Shown here: positions 37,008-44,511 of the stretch, in pieces | How the letters are laid out: each line of letters begins with the position of its first letter | Position numbering within the stretch: the stretch's first letter is position 1 | Assembly: GCA_963668015.2 (NCBI GenBank) | Contig: CAXXCR010000009.1 | Coordinates: 172,945 to 236,944, forward strand | Reading direction: 5' to 3' | Source: Ilyobacter_A sp963668015 | GTDB lineage: Bacteria; Fusobacteriota; Fusobacteriia; Fusobacteriales; Fusobacteriaceae | Length of the DNA stretch: 64,000 nucleotides | Notes under the pieces: model-generated | What the model was told of the DNA's origin: nothing | The model's input: the letters and a program-made list of their open reading frames with translations, nothing else | Databases searched by the model: none | Position numbers and translations under genes: made by a program

Positions 37008-37169
37008 TTAGTAAAGCTTAAATTTCACCACAATATCAGAATATTTCTCCCCTTCTAAAACATATCCTTTTTTAATAAATCTCTTTGCTTTGTATCTATT
37101 ATAAATCTTTAGCAAGGTGACGTTTAGAATGATCTTTTCACCTTGAGGTGATATTAAATTTAATTTCAT
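37008..37169 (-). CDS. Small conserved-looking protein of unknown function downstream of rep
   Basis: 53 codons starting at ATG 37169 with a strong AGGAGGAG site 6 bp upstream, reading MKLNLISPQGEKIILNV and ending in KFKLY. The protein is basic (KIYNRYKAKRFIKKGY) with alternating beta-type residues. It lies in the same direction as rep, 480 bp beyond the rep stop. I do not recognise a family. The excellent ribosome site argues it is real; a role with rep, for instance in copy control, is only a guess. Confidence 0.6.
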   Translation of the reverse strand: MKLNLISPQGEKIILNVTLLKIYNRYKAKRFIKKGYVLEGEKYSDIVVKFKLY

Positions 37170-37629
37170 AATAAGCTCCTCCTATCTTATATGAGAGAAT
37201 AGCACCTAGAGTTTTCTCTAAGTCAAGAAGAAAAATTCAATCTGTAGTTTAAGCTAGGTTGCTACCTCTATTTGAAGCAAAATCTTGTATTTATGGTAAG
37301 TCTATAAAAAACTTTTTTAGTCACGAATCGCACTAATGGATACGAATAAAAAACCTTGCTCACGGAGGAAAAGAGTGAGCTTCACACAGAATTGCTAAAA
37401 ACCTTTAGTTTTTAAGGTTTTAAATGATTAGTGAGATTTGTGTCATTCGTGACAACGTATTATTTTGACTTTAAAGATTTTCCCTGTGCAGCTCTTGTTT
37501 TAAATCTCTGCGTTCAAAAAATTATCTCGATAAAATCAGCACTTTATTTAAAGTGTTACAAAATACTCTATCAATTACTAAATATTATTGTCTATGTACA
37601 TATCCAATCCAATGTTTTCAACTATTAAT
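37170..37629. other. Gene-free stretch between rep and the 53-codon gene
   Basis: About 460 bp with no convincing gene. Bases 37,250-37,297 resemble 11,272-11,317 (shared GTTGCTACCT and similar flanking sequence), so the segment may be a remnant of another dispersed element. An origin 18-mer lies at 37,583-37,600. Confidence 0.5.
37583..37600 (-). repeat. Dispersed copy of the origin 18-mer
   Basis: The minus strand reads TGTACATAGACAATAATA, a perfect consensus match just past the rep terminator, in opposite orientation to the main array. Confidence 0.8.
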
Positions 37630-37658
37630 AAAAAAGAGATAGGCTTATGCCTATCTCT
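37630..37658 (-). terminator. Terminator overlapping the end of rep
   Basis: AGAGATAGGC and GCCTATCTCT form a 10-bp stem with a 4-nt loop, followed by a T run on the minus strand. The stem includes the last rep codons and the TAG stop. Confidence 0.9.
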
Positions 37659-39399
37659 CAGCTAAAACTTCAGCTATATATTTTTTGATGGTGTTCATAT
37701 ATATTCCCTTTGATTTTTGTTTTAGAGTAAGCAGGAAGCTGACTTCGATCTTCTCCTTTATAGCACATATTTTTAAGGCTTTTTCCTCTATCTTAAGTTT
37801 TTCAAAATCATCTAGGTCTTCAAACTTTACCATTATATCCTCGCTCAAGTTCGTTTCATTTATTATGTCTTTTATAGATTTAATGGTAGGGGTGCTCAGC
37901 TTAAGCTTTGAGCTGGATTTTTTCTTTTTCAGTACAACACTTGACTTTGGCTGGGCAAAAAGAGTCAGGTTATTCCTGTTGTATTTCTTTTTGTATAGCT
38001 TCTCCTCAGACTTCATATTTCTAATAACTCCGTTTATATACTGAACAAGAGTAGTTTTAACAGGGGTATTCAACTTTTTATAAATTCTATTAAGTACCTC
38101 AATTGCAAACTCTTCCCCATGCTCCCTTATGATCCTCTTTATCTTGTTGTCTGTCCTTTTATTCCAAGATTTAGATACATATATGTTCTTTTTAGCCCTT
38201 TTCATCTTAGACTGGACTTCTTCGGAAAATTCCTTTGAAACCTTTACTTCCTCTACTATTTCCGCTTCAAGTATGTCATTCTTGTTAATCTTATTTTGCT
38301 TTTTCCTTTGATTTACTTTGTCCCACTTGTACTCAACCTGTTTATTGGACTTGTCTATATAAGTTGATATATGACACTCTCCGTCTTTTTTAGGATTGAA
38401 CTTATAAGTCATATAATAGTTGTCCTCTTCCTTTTCGTATAAGGTTTCGTACTCCTCCAAATATCCTAAGTCAAAGAGAACTTTATAGGCTTTCTCAATA
38501 CGTTTTACAACCTGTTTTATCCTGCTAAGCTCATATGTCCTTACCCCATCTTTGGTTTCTCTGGTTACCACCTGTTCTGTCTTAAGGGGAATAATTGCTG
38601 CAAGGGTTCTTACGTTTACCTTGTCTTTCATCTTATTAAAACGTATTTTACTTATATATTTGTAGATCCTTGATGCAACCACATCTTTTTCCAATATTTC
38701 AAGATAATTTTTAGAATTATACTTTATATACCTTTTGTCTTTTATCTTATTACGTATGTTTTTATTCAGAATAACCCTATAATAGACTTTTTTTCCTTTT
38801 TTTAATTTCTGATATGTTAAAAGCTTGAACTCTTCATCTTCAAACCTATACTTACCGAATTTAGTATGGTTTGAAATTACAAATTGATACTCTGTATTTT
38901 TAAGATTTTTAAGAGCCTGTTCAACTTTGGAGTAATAATTTCTATTCATTTTATTACCCAAAAAATTAACTATAAAATCTGAAATCTCAAATTCAATATA
39001 ATCGTCTGTATCGTTTATTTCTTTTTTTAGTTCATACATAGAAATAAGGTAGGTGTATATTTTTTCTTCAAAAATAGATGGTTGATAGACCTTATCACTG
39101 TTGTCTTTGGTTACCAGCGTACAGAACATTGTAACCCCTAGGTCTTCGAAAGAATATTTAAAGTTTACACGCTTATTTTGTTTCTGTGGCGTGAAAAATG
39201 GAAAAACAATCATCTCAATTGGGATATTAATTATATTATCTTTTAAATTAAGAAAGTTCCCAGTTTCTTTGATTATCATTTCCTTTACTTCAATTTCTGG
39301 AACTTCATTTTGTTGCATGTCCATTCTTCCTATATCTTGTAGCAAGGAACCGGTTTTAACTATATTAAATTCATCAAATTTTTCAATTTTTTCACCCAT
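37651..39399 (-). CDS. Plasmid-type replication initiator (RepA-like), candidate chromosomal initiator
   Basis: A 582-residue protein with no likeness to DnaA: no Walker motifs and no DnaA-type C-terminal helix-turn-helix. The pattern fits plasmid Rep initiators with two winged-helix domains. Roughly residues 100-230 hold VYQPSIFEEKIYTYLISMY and a paired helix region with NYYSKVEQALKNLKNTEYQF. Residues 235-325 hold VVASRIYKYISKIRF and RIEKAYKVLFDLGYLEEYE. A Lys/Arg-rich C-terminal half follows, much longer than the roughly 300-residue iteron-plasmid Reps. I choose ATG 39399 with GGAGG 5 bp upstream. It reads away from nine 18-mers, one of which overlaps its promoter. Family naming (RPA/Rep_3-like) is by pattern and not searched. 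Confidence 0.75.
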   Translation of the reverse strand: MGEKIEKFDEFNIVKTGSLLQDIGRMDMQQNEVPEIEVKEMIIKETGNFLNLKDNIINIPIEMIVFPFFTPQKQNKRVNFKYSFEDLGVTMFCTLVTKDNSDKVYQPSIFEEKIYTYLISMYELKKEINDTDDYIEFEISDFIVNFLGNKMNRNYYSKVEQALKNLKNTEYQFVISNHTKFGKYRFEDEEFKLLTYQKLKKGKKVYYRVILNKNIRNKIKDKRYIKYNSKNYLEILEKDVVASRIYKYISKIRFNKMKDKVNVRTLAAIIPLKTEQVVTRETKDGVRTYELSRIKQVVKRIEKAYKVLFDLGYLEEYETLYEKEEDNYYMTYKFNPKKDGECHISTYIDKSNKQVEYKWDKVNQRKKQNKINKNDILEAEIVEEVKVSKEFSEEVQSKMKRAKKNIYVSKSWNKRTDNKIKRIIREHGEEFAIEVLNRIYKKLNTPVKTTLVQYINGVIRNMKSEEKLYKKKYNRNNLTLFAQPKSSVVLKKKKSSSKLKLSTPTIKSIKDIINETNLSEDIMVKFEDLDDFEKLKIEEKALKICAIKEKIEVSFLLTLKQKSKGIYMNTIKKYIAEVLAER

Positions 39400-39447
39400 G
39401 CTATCCTCCAAATTATGAACTTAATTAAATTTATGACCCAATTATAT

Positions 39448-39476
39448 ATAATAACATCTTTTTTGTATATTAACAA
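39448..39476 (-). promoter_or_regulatory. rep promoter with an 18-mer over its -35 box
   Basis: On the minus strand TTGTTA (39,471-39,476), 17-bp spacer and TATTAT (39,448-39,453) lie about 50 bp before rep. The -35 box lies inside the 18-mer at 39,464-39,481, so binding there would block RNA polymerase. This is the usual arrangement for autorepressed initiators. Confidence 0.65.
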
Positions 39477-40799
39477 TAATAAAAAATAAAAAAGGTAATA
39501 TTTTTTTCAAATTTATAATGCCTATCGTTGATAAGCACTGTAAAATAAAGAGATTATATGTACATCTACATTAATATTTTTTTACTCCCTGTAAATAATT
39601 ATTTTTTTGTACGCCAATATCTTAATAAAACTGAGAAAAACCTAAATTTAATATGTACATTATCAATAATAAAAAACTTTTACTCTCGTTTTCTTTAAGA
39701 AAATATTGAATTTACTATGACAGGGAAGCATTTAAAAACTTCCTTTAAGCAATCGACTTCTAAATTTAATTAACAAAGAGGCAGCTAATATTTTTTTACA
39801 GGCACTTAGTTCAAAGTAAGCTGACTTAAAAAATCCAATATAATACTTTGATCAATATAAAGAGTTAAGATCGTGGGTGTTTTGGATAAACCAAAGAAAT
39901 ACAAAAACATACTTTAAACTTATATTTAAAAGACTAAAAAATAAGGCTTCTAAGTGTACATCATCAATAATAATATAAATTTCTAATCTTTCATATACAT
40001 TTTCTTATCCATTTATATAGAGAATAAAAAAATTAAATTTAAACTAGAAAATTTTTCAATAATTCAATTTATTTCAAAGATATTTAAGAAAAACATATAA
40101 TATCTTCATTCGAAATTTTTTTAAACAACTATAATTCCAGTTTTCATTCCGCCTACATCGTATATCAATTATCAAAATATATATTGGCCAGAAAATAAGT
40201 TTTCTATTTGATATCATTTAAAGAAAAGATCTTAAAATGCAGGTGTATGTCTTGGAAACTACTGAAAAAACAAGGCTAAATATATATGTACCTCAACAAT
40301 AATAAATATCTATAAAACATTTCTTTTAATCTTAATCAGCCAGTAAAGCTTAAATGATTGGGTTAATCTAATGCTTACTTTTTTTTTAAAAATTTTGTAA
40401 TTAATTAAAAATGCTAAAAGAGACTGAAAACTAAGGGATATTAAGATGTACATATACAATAATAAATAAAAAACTTGAGATTCTTAGTATTTAACAAAAG
40501 AAATCACCCACATAAAATCTATTTCCAAATAAAACCTTCTAAAAAATAGGCTTAAACAAGTGTACATCAACATTAATATAGGAATCGTATTGATATATCT
40601 AATAATTAGAGGCCTTAGGATGCTTCCCTCTTTTAAAATATGAGAAAAACACGAGTATATATATATGTACATTAACATAAATATAGCACAACTTATAAAA
40701 TCCTAACGTTTTTGATATAAATACAAATTTCAATGATTTATAAAGCTAATAAAATTAGGGATAAAATAAACATTCAACTTATGTACACCTACAATAATA
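39464..40799 (+). repeat. Array of nine direct 18-mers (iteron-like)
   Basis: Consensus TGTACATNNNCAATAATA. Starts: 39,464; 39,559; 39,654; 39,955; 40,287; 40,447; 40,561; 40,666; 40,782, all on the plus strand. Each differs from the fixed positions by no more than about two bases. Spacings are 95, 95, 301, 332, 160, 114, 105 and 116 bp, mostly near whole helical turns. They are far wider apart than the tandem 20-22-bp iterons of plasmids. The flanks are often ATA before and AA after the motif. Confidence 0.88.
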
Positions 40800-40956
40800 T
40801 TTTTAAAGTATTTTATCTTGCTGCAGTACTTGATATTACAGGTATCTTTTAATTTTTTTCTTTCAATTTCGAACAACTACATATAACAAATAACAAAAAA
40901 CAACAGTCTTTAATTTTTTATTTTTTTTATCTTTTTATAAATTTAAGTAAATTCAC

Positions 40957-40985
40957 TTGACAAATATAGAGATTTCTAATACAAT
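40957..40985 (+). promoter_or_regulatory. rpmH: Promoter of rpmH
   Basis: TTGACA (40,957-40,962), 17-bp spacer and TACAAT (40,980-40,985), 44 bp before the rpmH start. Confidence 0.85.
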
Positions 40986-41029
40986 ATTTATCTGAAAATA
41001 AAGTAAAAATTTAGGAGGTAAATATAGAG

Positions 41030-41167
41030 ATGAGTAAAAGAACTTTTCAACCAAATAACAGAAGAAGAAAAAAAGACCACGGATTCAGAAGCAGAATGAA
41101 AACTAAAGGTGGAAGAAACGTACTAAAAAGAAGAAGATCTAAAGGAAGAAAAAACTTATCAGCATAA
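41030..41167 (+). CDS. rpmH: 50S ribosomal protein L34
   Basis: A 45-residue, very basic protein: MSKRTFQPNNRRRKK at the start, then HGFRSRMKTKGGRNVLKRR. This is the full-length L34 of the large ribosomal subunit. The ATG at 41030 is preceded by AGGAGG 9 bp away. It is the first gene of the rightward origin block rpmH-rnpA-yidD-yidC-jag-mnmE, which usually lies next to dnaA. Confidence 0.98.
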   Translation: MSKRTFQPNNRRRKKDHGFRSRMKTKGGRNVLKRRRSKGRKNLSA

Positions 41168-41196
41168 AACCCGGTGTAAATCCTCACCGGGTTTTT
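41168..41196 (+). terminator. Terminator/attenuator after rpmH
   Basis: ACCCGGTG and CACCGGGT form an 8-bp stem followed by five T residues, directly after the rpmH stop. As rnpA follows 24 bp later, it probably lowers rnpA expression relative to L34. Confidence 0.85.
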
Positions 41197-41220
41197 AAAA
41201 GTAATTGAGAAGGTGTATTA

Positions 41221-41556
41221 ATGCATAAACTCAAAAAAAATGAAGAATATCAAGAAATATATAGTAAAGGAAATAAATTTTTCGGATACTATGCACTTGT
41301 ATATATAAGAAAAAATAACCTAGAATATAATCGATTAGGTGTTGTAGCAAGTAAAAAAACCGGAAATGCAATATGCAGAACAAGACTTAAAAGATTACTT
41401 AGGGAATTTTTTAGGTTAAACGACTATAAATTAAAAAAAGGATATGATTATGTTTTCATAGCCAAAAGAACAGCAGGACAAAAATTTAAAACATTAAAAT
41501 ATACGGACATTGAAAAAGATTGTCGTAAAATTCTAAAAAAAGCAGGGGTATTATGA
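41221..41556 (+). CDS. rnpA: Ribonuclease P protein component
   Basis: 111-residue basic protein that assists the catalytic RNA of RNase P in trimming tRNA 5' ends. The family motif is RTRLKRLLREFFR (about 58-70), and GVVASKKTGNA precedes it. It overlaps yidD in an ATGA arrangement. Confidence 0.95.
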   Translation: MHKLKKNEEYQEIYSKGNKFFGYYALVYIRKNNLEYNRLGVVASKKTGNAICRTRLKRLLREFFRLNDYKLKKGYDYVFIAKRTAGQKFKTLKYTDIEKDCRKILKKAGVL

Positions 41557-41762
41557 AAAATATCCTAATTTTTTTTATAAAGATATATCAAAAGATAGTT
41601 TCTCCTATTTTAGGGCCGAGATGCAGATTTCATCCCACTTGCTCTAACTATGCAATATCAGCTTTAAAAAAGCATGGAATTGTTAAAGGGGGAATTTTAA
41701 CTATAAAAAGGCTATTAAAGTGTCATCCGTTTAATGAGGGCGGTTATGATCCAGTCCCTTAA
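41553..41762 (+). CDS. yidD: Membrane protein insertion efficiency factor YidD
   Basis: 69-residue protein with the family pattern PILGPRCRFHPTCSNYAISA and a C-terminal RLLKCHPFNEGGYDPVP. Three conserved cysteines are present. YidD proteins aid YidC-dependent membrane insertion. It starts within the rnpA stop. Confidence 0.95.
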   Translation: MKNILIFFIKIYQKIVSPILGPRCRFHPTCSNYAISALKKHGIVKGGILTIKRLLKCHPFNEGGYDPVP

Positions 41763-41786
41763 AATATGAATTTAAGGAGGAAAATT

Positions 41787-42431
41787 GTGGGAAAGCTTAT
41801 AGCACCAATTGCTGCTTTATTGGAACAAGCAATTAAAATTTTATACAGTATTCTAGGAAACTATGGGTGGGCTATTATTGGGGTGACTATACTAATTAAA
41901 GTAGTACTTTTACCTTTAACCCTTAAACAGGACAAATCAATGAAGGACATGAAAAAAATTCAGCCTGAACTTGATGCACTGAAAGAAAAACATGGAAACG
42001 ATCCGCAAGTATTAAATCAAAAAACAATGGAACTTTATCAAACACATAAAGTAAATCCACTAAGTGGTTGTCTGCCTATTGTAGTTCAATTACCAATATT
42101 ATGGGCTCTTTTTGCCGTACTTAGAAAAACAGCTGCAGAGGGTGGAGTAATCCCTATGGATGCAACGTTCTTGGGAATGGCTTTAAATACTCCTGATCCG
42201 AGATTTATCCTACCTGTTTTAAATGGTGTAGTTTCTTATGCACAACAAAAGCTTATGAGCGGAACAGGTGCTAGTGGTCAACAGGCTAAAATTATGATGT
42301 ATACATTCCCGATTATGATGGTGATGATCTCTTATAAAATGCCTGCAGGACTTCAAGTTTATTGGTTAACGTCAAGTTTACTAAGCGTAATTCAACAGTA
42401 TTTCATTATGAATAGGGGTGAAAAAGCATAA
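41787..42431 (+). CDS. yidC: Membrane protein insertase YidC (short form)
   Basis: A 214-residue membrane insertase lacking the large periplasmic domain of proteobacterial YidC. The conserved core starts with YGWAIIGVTILIKVVLLPL, and the coiled hairpin QPELDALKEKHGND and CLPIVVQLPILWALF follow. I choose the GTG at 41787 because AAGGAGG lies 7 bp upstream, inside the longer ATG frame from 41766. It overlaps jag by one base. Confidence 0.94.
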   Translation: MGKLIAPIAALLEQAIKILYSILGNYGWAIIGVTILIKVVLLPLTLKQDKSMKDMKKIQPELDALKEKHGNDPQVLNQKTMELYQTHKVNPLSGCLPIVVQLPILWALFAVLRKTAAEGGVIPMDATFLGMALNTPDPRFILPVLNGVVSYAQQKLMSGTGASGQQAKIMMYTFPIMMVMISYKMPAGLQVYWLTSSLLSVIQQYFIMNRGEKA

Positions 42432-43048
42432 TGAAGGAAGTTTCTCAAATTAAGGCTAAAAGTGAAAAAGAAGCTATTGAAATATTAAAAGCTAAGAATT
42501 CACTTTCAGAAGAAAAATATGAATTTAATGTTAAAACAATTGTTCCAGGAAAATCTATTCTAGGGATATTTAATACAAAGGCTCTTTACGAAGTAATCTA
42601 TGTTGAGAAAAACCAAAGTGAAAAAAAGGTTTTAAAGCTTACAAAGGAACTTTTAGAGCTTATGAATCTAAATTTAGACGTAGAGGTAGTTAAAACTAAT
42701 GAACATTTTGTGTCTGTTAACATATACGGACCAGACAACGGAATTATAATAGGTAAAAAAGGAAAAACTTTAAATAGTTTTGAGTATTTGCTAAACAGCC
42801 TGATAAAAGGGTGTAAGGTGGAAGTAGATGTAGAAGGTTTTAAGGAGAAAAGGGCTAATACACTAAGAGACCTTGCTAGAAAAATGGCTGAAAAAGTGAT
42901 CAAAACTAATAAGACGGTTAAGCTAAATGCAATGCCTCCTAGGGAAAGAAAAATAATACATGAAATTGTAAGCAAGTATGAACAGCTTGACACTTATAGC
43001 GAAGGTAAAGATCCTAAGAGGTATATAGTTATTAAAAAAAAAAGGTAG
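42431..43048 (+). CDS. jag: RNA-binding protein Jag/KhpB
   Basis: 205 residues: N-terminal Jag domain (about 1-50), KH domain with GPDNGIIIGKKGKTLNS (about 98-114), and R3H domain (about 140-205, with REIKIHEIV-type residues). The protein binds RNA with KhpA and affects translation and division in other bacteria. Confidence 0.94.
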   Translation: MKEVSQIKAKSEKEAIEILKAKNSLSEEKYEFNVKTIVPGKSILGIFNTKALYEVIYVEKNQSEKKVLKLTKELLELMNLNLDVEVVKTNEHFVSVNIYGPDNGIIIGKKGKTLNSFEYLLNSLIKGCKVEVDVEGFKEKRANTLRDLARKMAEKVIKTNKTVKLNAMPPRERKIIHEIVSKYEQLDTYSEGKDPKRYIVIKKKR

Positions 43049-43059
43049 GTTAGATAAAA

Positions 43060-44430
43060 ATGTTTGATACTATAGCAGCTATATCCACTCCAAGAGGGGA
43101 AGGTGGAATAGGTATAGTTAGAATATCGGGAGATGAGGCTCTTGATATACTGGCAAAAATTTTTAAACCTGCTAGTGATAAAAATATAGATGAATTAAAC
43201 AACTTTTCTGTTAATTACGGACACCTTTTTGACGATTCAGGGGATATAGTTGATGAAGTCTTGGTAAGCATTATGAAGGGACCTAAGACATATACAACTG
43301 AAAACGTGGTGGAGATAAACTGCCATGGAGGTTATCTGGTTACAGAAAAAGTCTTGGAGCTTGCATTGAGAAACGGTGCAAGGTATGCCGAACAAGGTGA
43401 GTTCACTAGACGTGCTTTTATAAACGGAAGAATAGATCTGACGCAGGCAGAGGCTGTAATGGATATCATTCACTCCAAGACAGAGAAGGGGATATCAATA
43501 TCTCTAGATCAACTCAGGGGAGACCTTAGAGAGCAGATAGTAAGGTTAAAGGGGCTTTTACTTGATGTTGCAGCACACGTAAATGTAGTTTTAGACTATC
43601 CTGAGGAGGGTATAGACGATCCGCTTCCGGATAATTTACACGAAAACTTAAAAGAGGTTTTCAGGTCTTCCAGTGAACTTATAGCATCTTATGATAAGGG
43701 GAAGATGATCAAAGAAGGTGTAAAAACAGCCATACTTGGTAAACCGAATGTGGGAAAATCAAGCCTTTTGAATTCACTGCTTAGAGAGGAAAGGGCAATA
43801 GTAACTCATATAGCGGGAACAACAAGGGATGTCATAGAAGAGGTTATTAATATAAATGGAGTCCCTCTTGTTCTGGTGGACACTGCCGGAATAAGGAAAA
43901 CAGACGATATAGTTGAAAATATAGGTGTAGAAAAGTCTATGCAGCAGATAAAAAAAGCAGATTTAATACTTTTTGTTGTGGATGGCTCACAGGAGCTACT
44001 GGAAGAGGACTTTAGTATCTACAATGAAATAAAAGGTAAAAATGTAATTGGAATTTTAAATAAGTCTGACCTAAAAATGCAGGCAGACATATCTAAATTG
44101 TCAGAAATATATACCTGGATAGAAATATCCGCAAAAGAAAATGCAGGTATTTCAGATATGGAAGATATAATCTACAATTCAGTTGTGAGCGGACAGGTAG
44201 AAGATAGCTCTGAAGAACTGGTTATAACGAATGTAAGACATAAAAGTGCTTTGGAAAAGACAAAAGATAGCATAAATAATATATTTGAAACCCTGGATAT
44301 GGGTCTTCCAATGGATCTTATAGCTATAGACTTGAAAGAGGCGATGGATTCACTTTCTGAGGTAACAGGTGAAATATCATCAGAAGACCTGTTAGATCAT
44401 ATTTTTAGTAATTTTTGTGTAGGTAAATAG
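43060..44430 (+). CDS. mnmE: tRNA modification GTPase MnmE
   Basis: With MnmG it places aminomethyl-type groups on U34 of certain tRNAs. The 456 residues show an N-terminal folate-binding region, helical domain, and inserted GTPase with G1 GKPNVGKSSLLN, G3 DTAG and NKSD, ending in CVGK, the conserved C-terminal cysteine motif. Confidence 0.97.
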   Translation: MFDTIAAISTPRGEGGIGIVRISGDEALDILAKIFKPASDKNIDELNNFSVNYGHLFDDSGDIVDEVLVSIMKGPKTYTTENVVEINCHGGYLVTEKVLELALRNGARYAEQGEFTRRAFINGRIDLTQAEAVMDIIHSKTEKGISISLDQLRGDLREQIVRLKGLLLDVAAHVNVVLDYPEEGIDDPLPDNLHENLKEVFRSSSELIASYDKGKMIKEGVKTAILGKPNVGKSSLLNSLLREERAIVTHIAGTTRDVIEEVININGVPLVLVDTAGIRKTDDIVENIGVEKSMQQIKKADLILFVVDGSQELLEEDFSIYNEIKGKNVIGILNKSDLKMQADISKLSEIYTWIEISAKENAGISDMEDIIYNSVVSGQVEDSSEELVITNVRHKSALEKTKDSINNIFETLDMGLPMDLIAIDLKEAMDSLSEVTGEISSEDLLDHIFSNFCVGK

Positions 44431-44439
44431 GATTAACAC

Positions 44440-44465
44440 ACCGCAGAGTTATCTGCGGTTTTTTA
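44440..44465 (+). terminator. Terminator after mnmE
   Basis: ACCGCAGA and TCTGCGGT form an 8-bp stem with a short loop followed by a T run. Confidence 0.87.
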
Positions 44466-44469
44466 AATG

Positions 44470-44487
44470 TGTATACGTGCAATAATA
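44470..44487 (+). repeat. Dispersed copy of the origin 18-mer
   Basis: TGTATACGTGCAATAATA, two fixed-position differences from consensus, in the 80-bp gap between mnmE and mnmG, 25 bp before the mnmG start. Confidence 0.6.
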
Positions 44488-44511
44488 AAATCTTTTTAGA
44501 GGTGTTTTTTT

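Larger units (their letters stand above)
39400..41029. other. Candidate replication origin of the chromosome (oriC-like region)
   Basis: 1.6 kb with no convincing gene, extremely AT-rich, between the divergently oriented gene halves: everything to the left reads left, everything to the right reads right. It holds nine direct 18-mers, the rep promoter at one end and the rpmH promoter at the other. Long A/T stretches near 40,880-40,950 could serve as the unwinding region. I see no exact TTATCCACA DnaA box; the nearest is a one-mismatch TTATCCAAA (39,881-39,889, minus). Confidence 0.8.

Noticed and set aside
39881..39889. TTATCCAAA (minus strand), one mismatch from a DnaA box, inside the origin region
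   Set aside because: A single imperfect box in very AT-rich DNA is no evidence for DnaA control; no others of similar quality were found in 39.4-41.0 kb.
40484..40678. A 64-codon ORF on the minus strand within the origin region
   Set aside because: It has no ribosome binding site and is low-complexity, AT-driven sequence. It runs through two 18-mers, so it is most likely chance.
39464..40799. CRISPR array
   Set aside because: The repeats are only 18 bp with a free centre, the intervals vary from 77 to 314 bp, and no cas genes are present.
34792..41029. An integrated plasmid sitting at the origin as an alternative to an origin replacement
   Set aside because: No integrase, relaxase, partition genes or attachment repeats are visible around rep, and gene strand changes exactly at the rep/18-mer region. 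It cannot be excluded without the rest of the genome.
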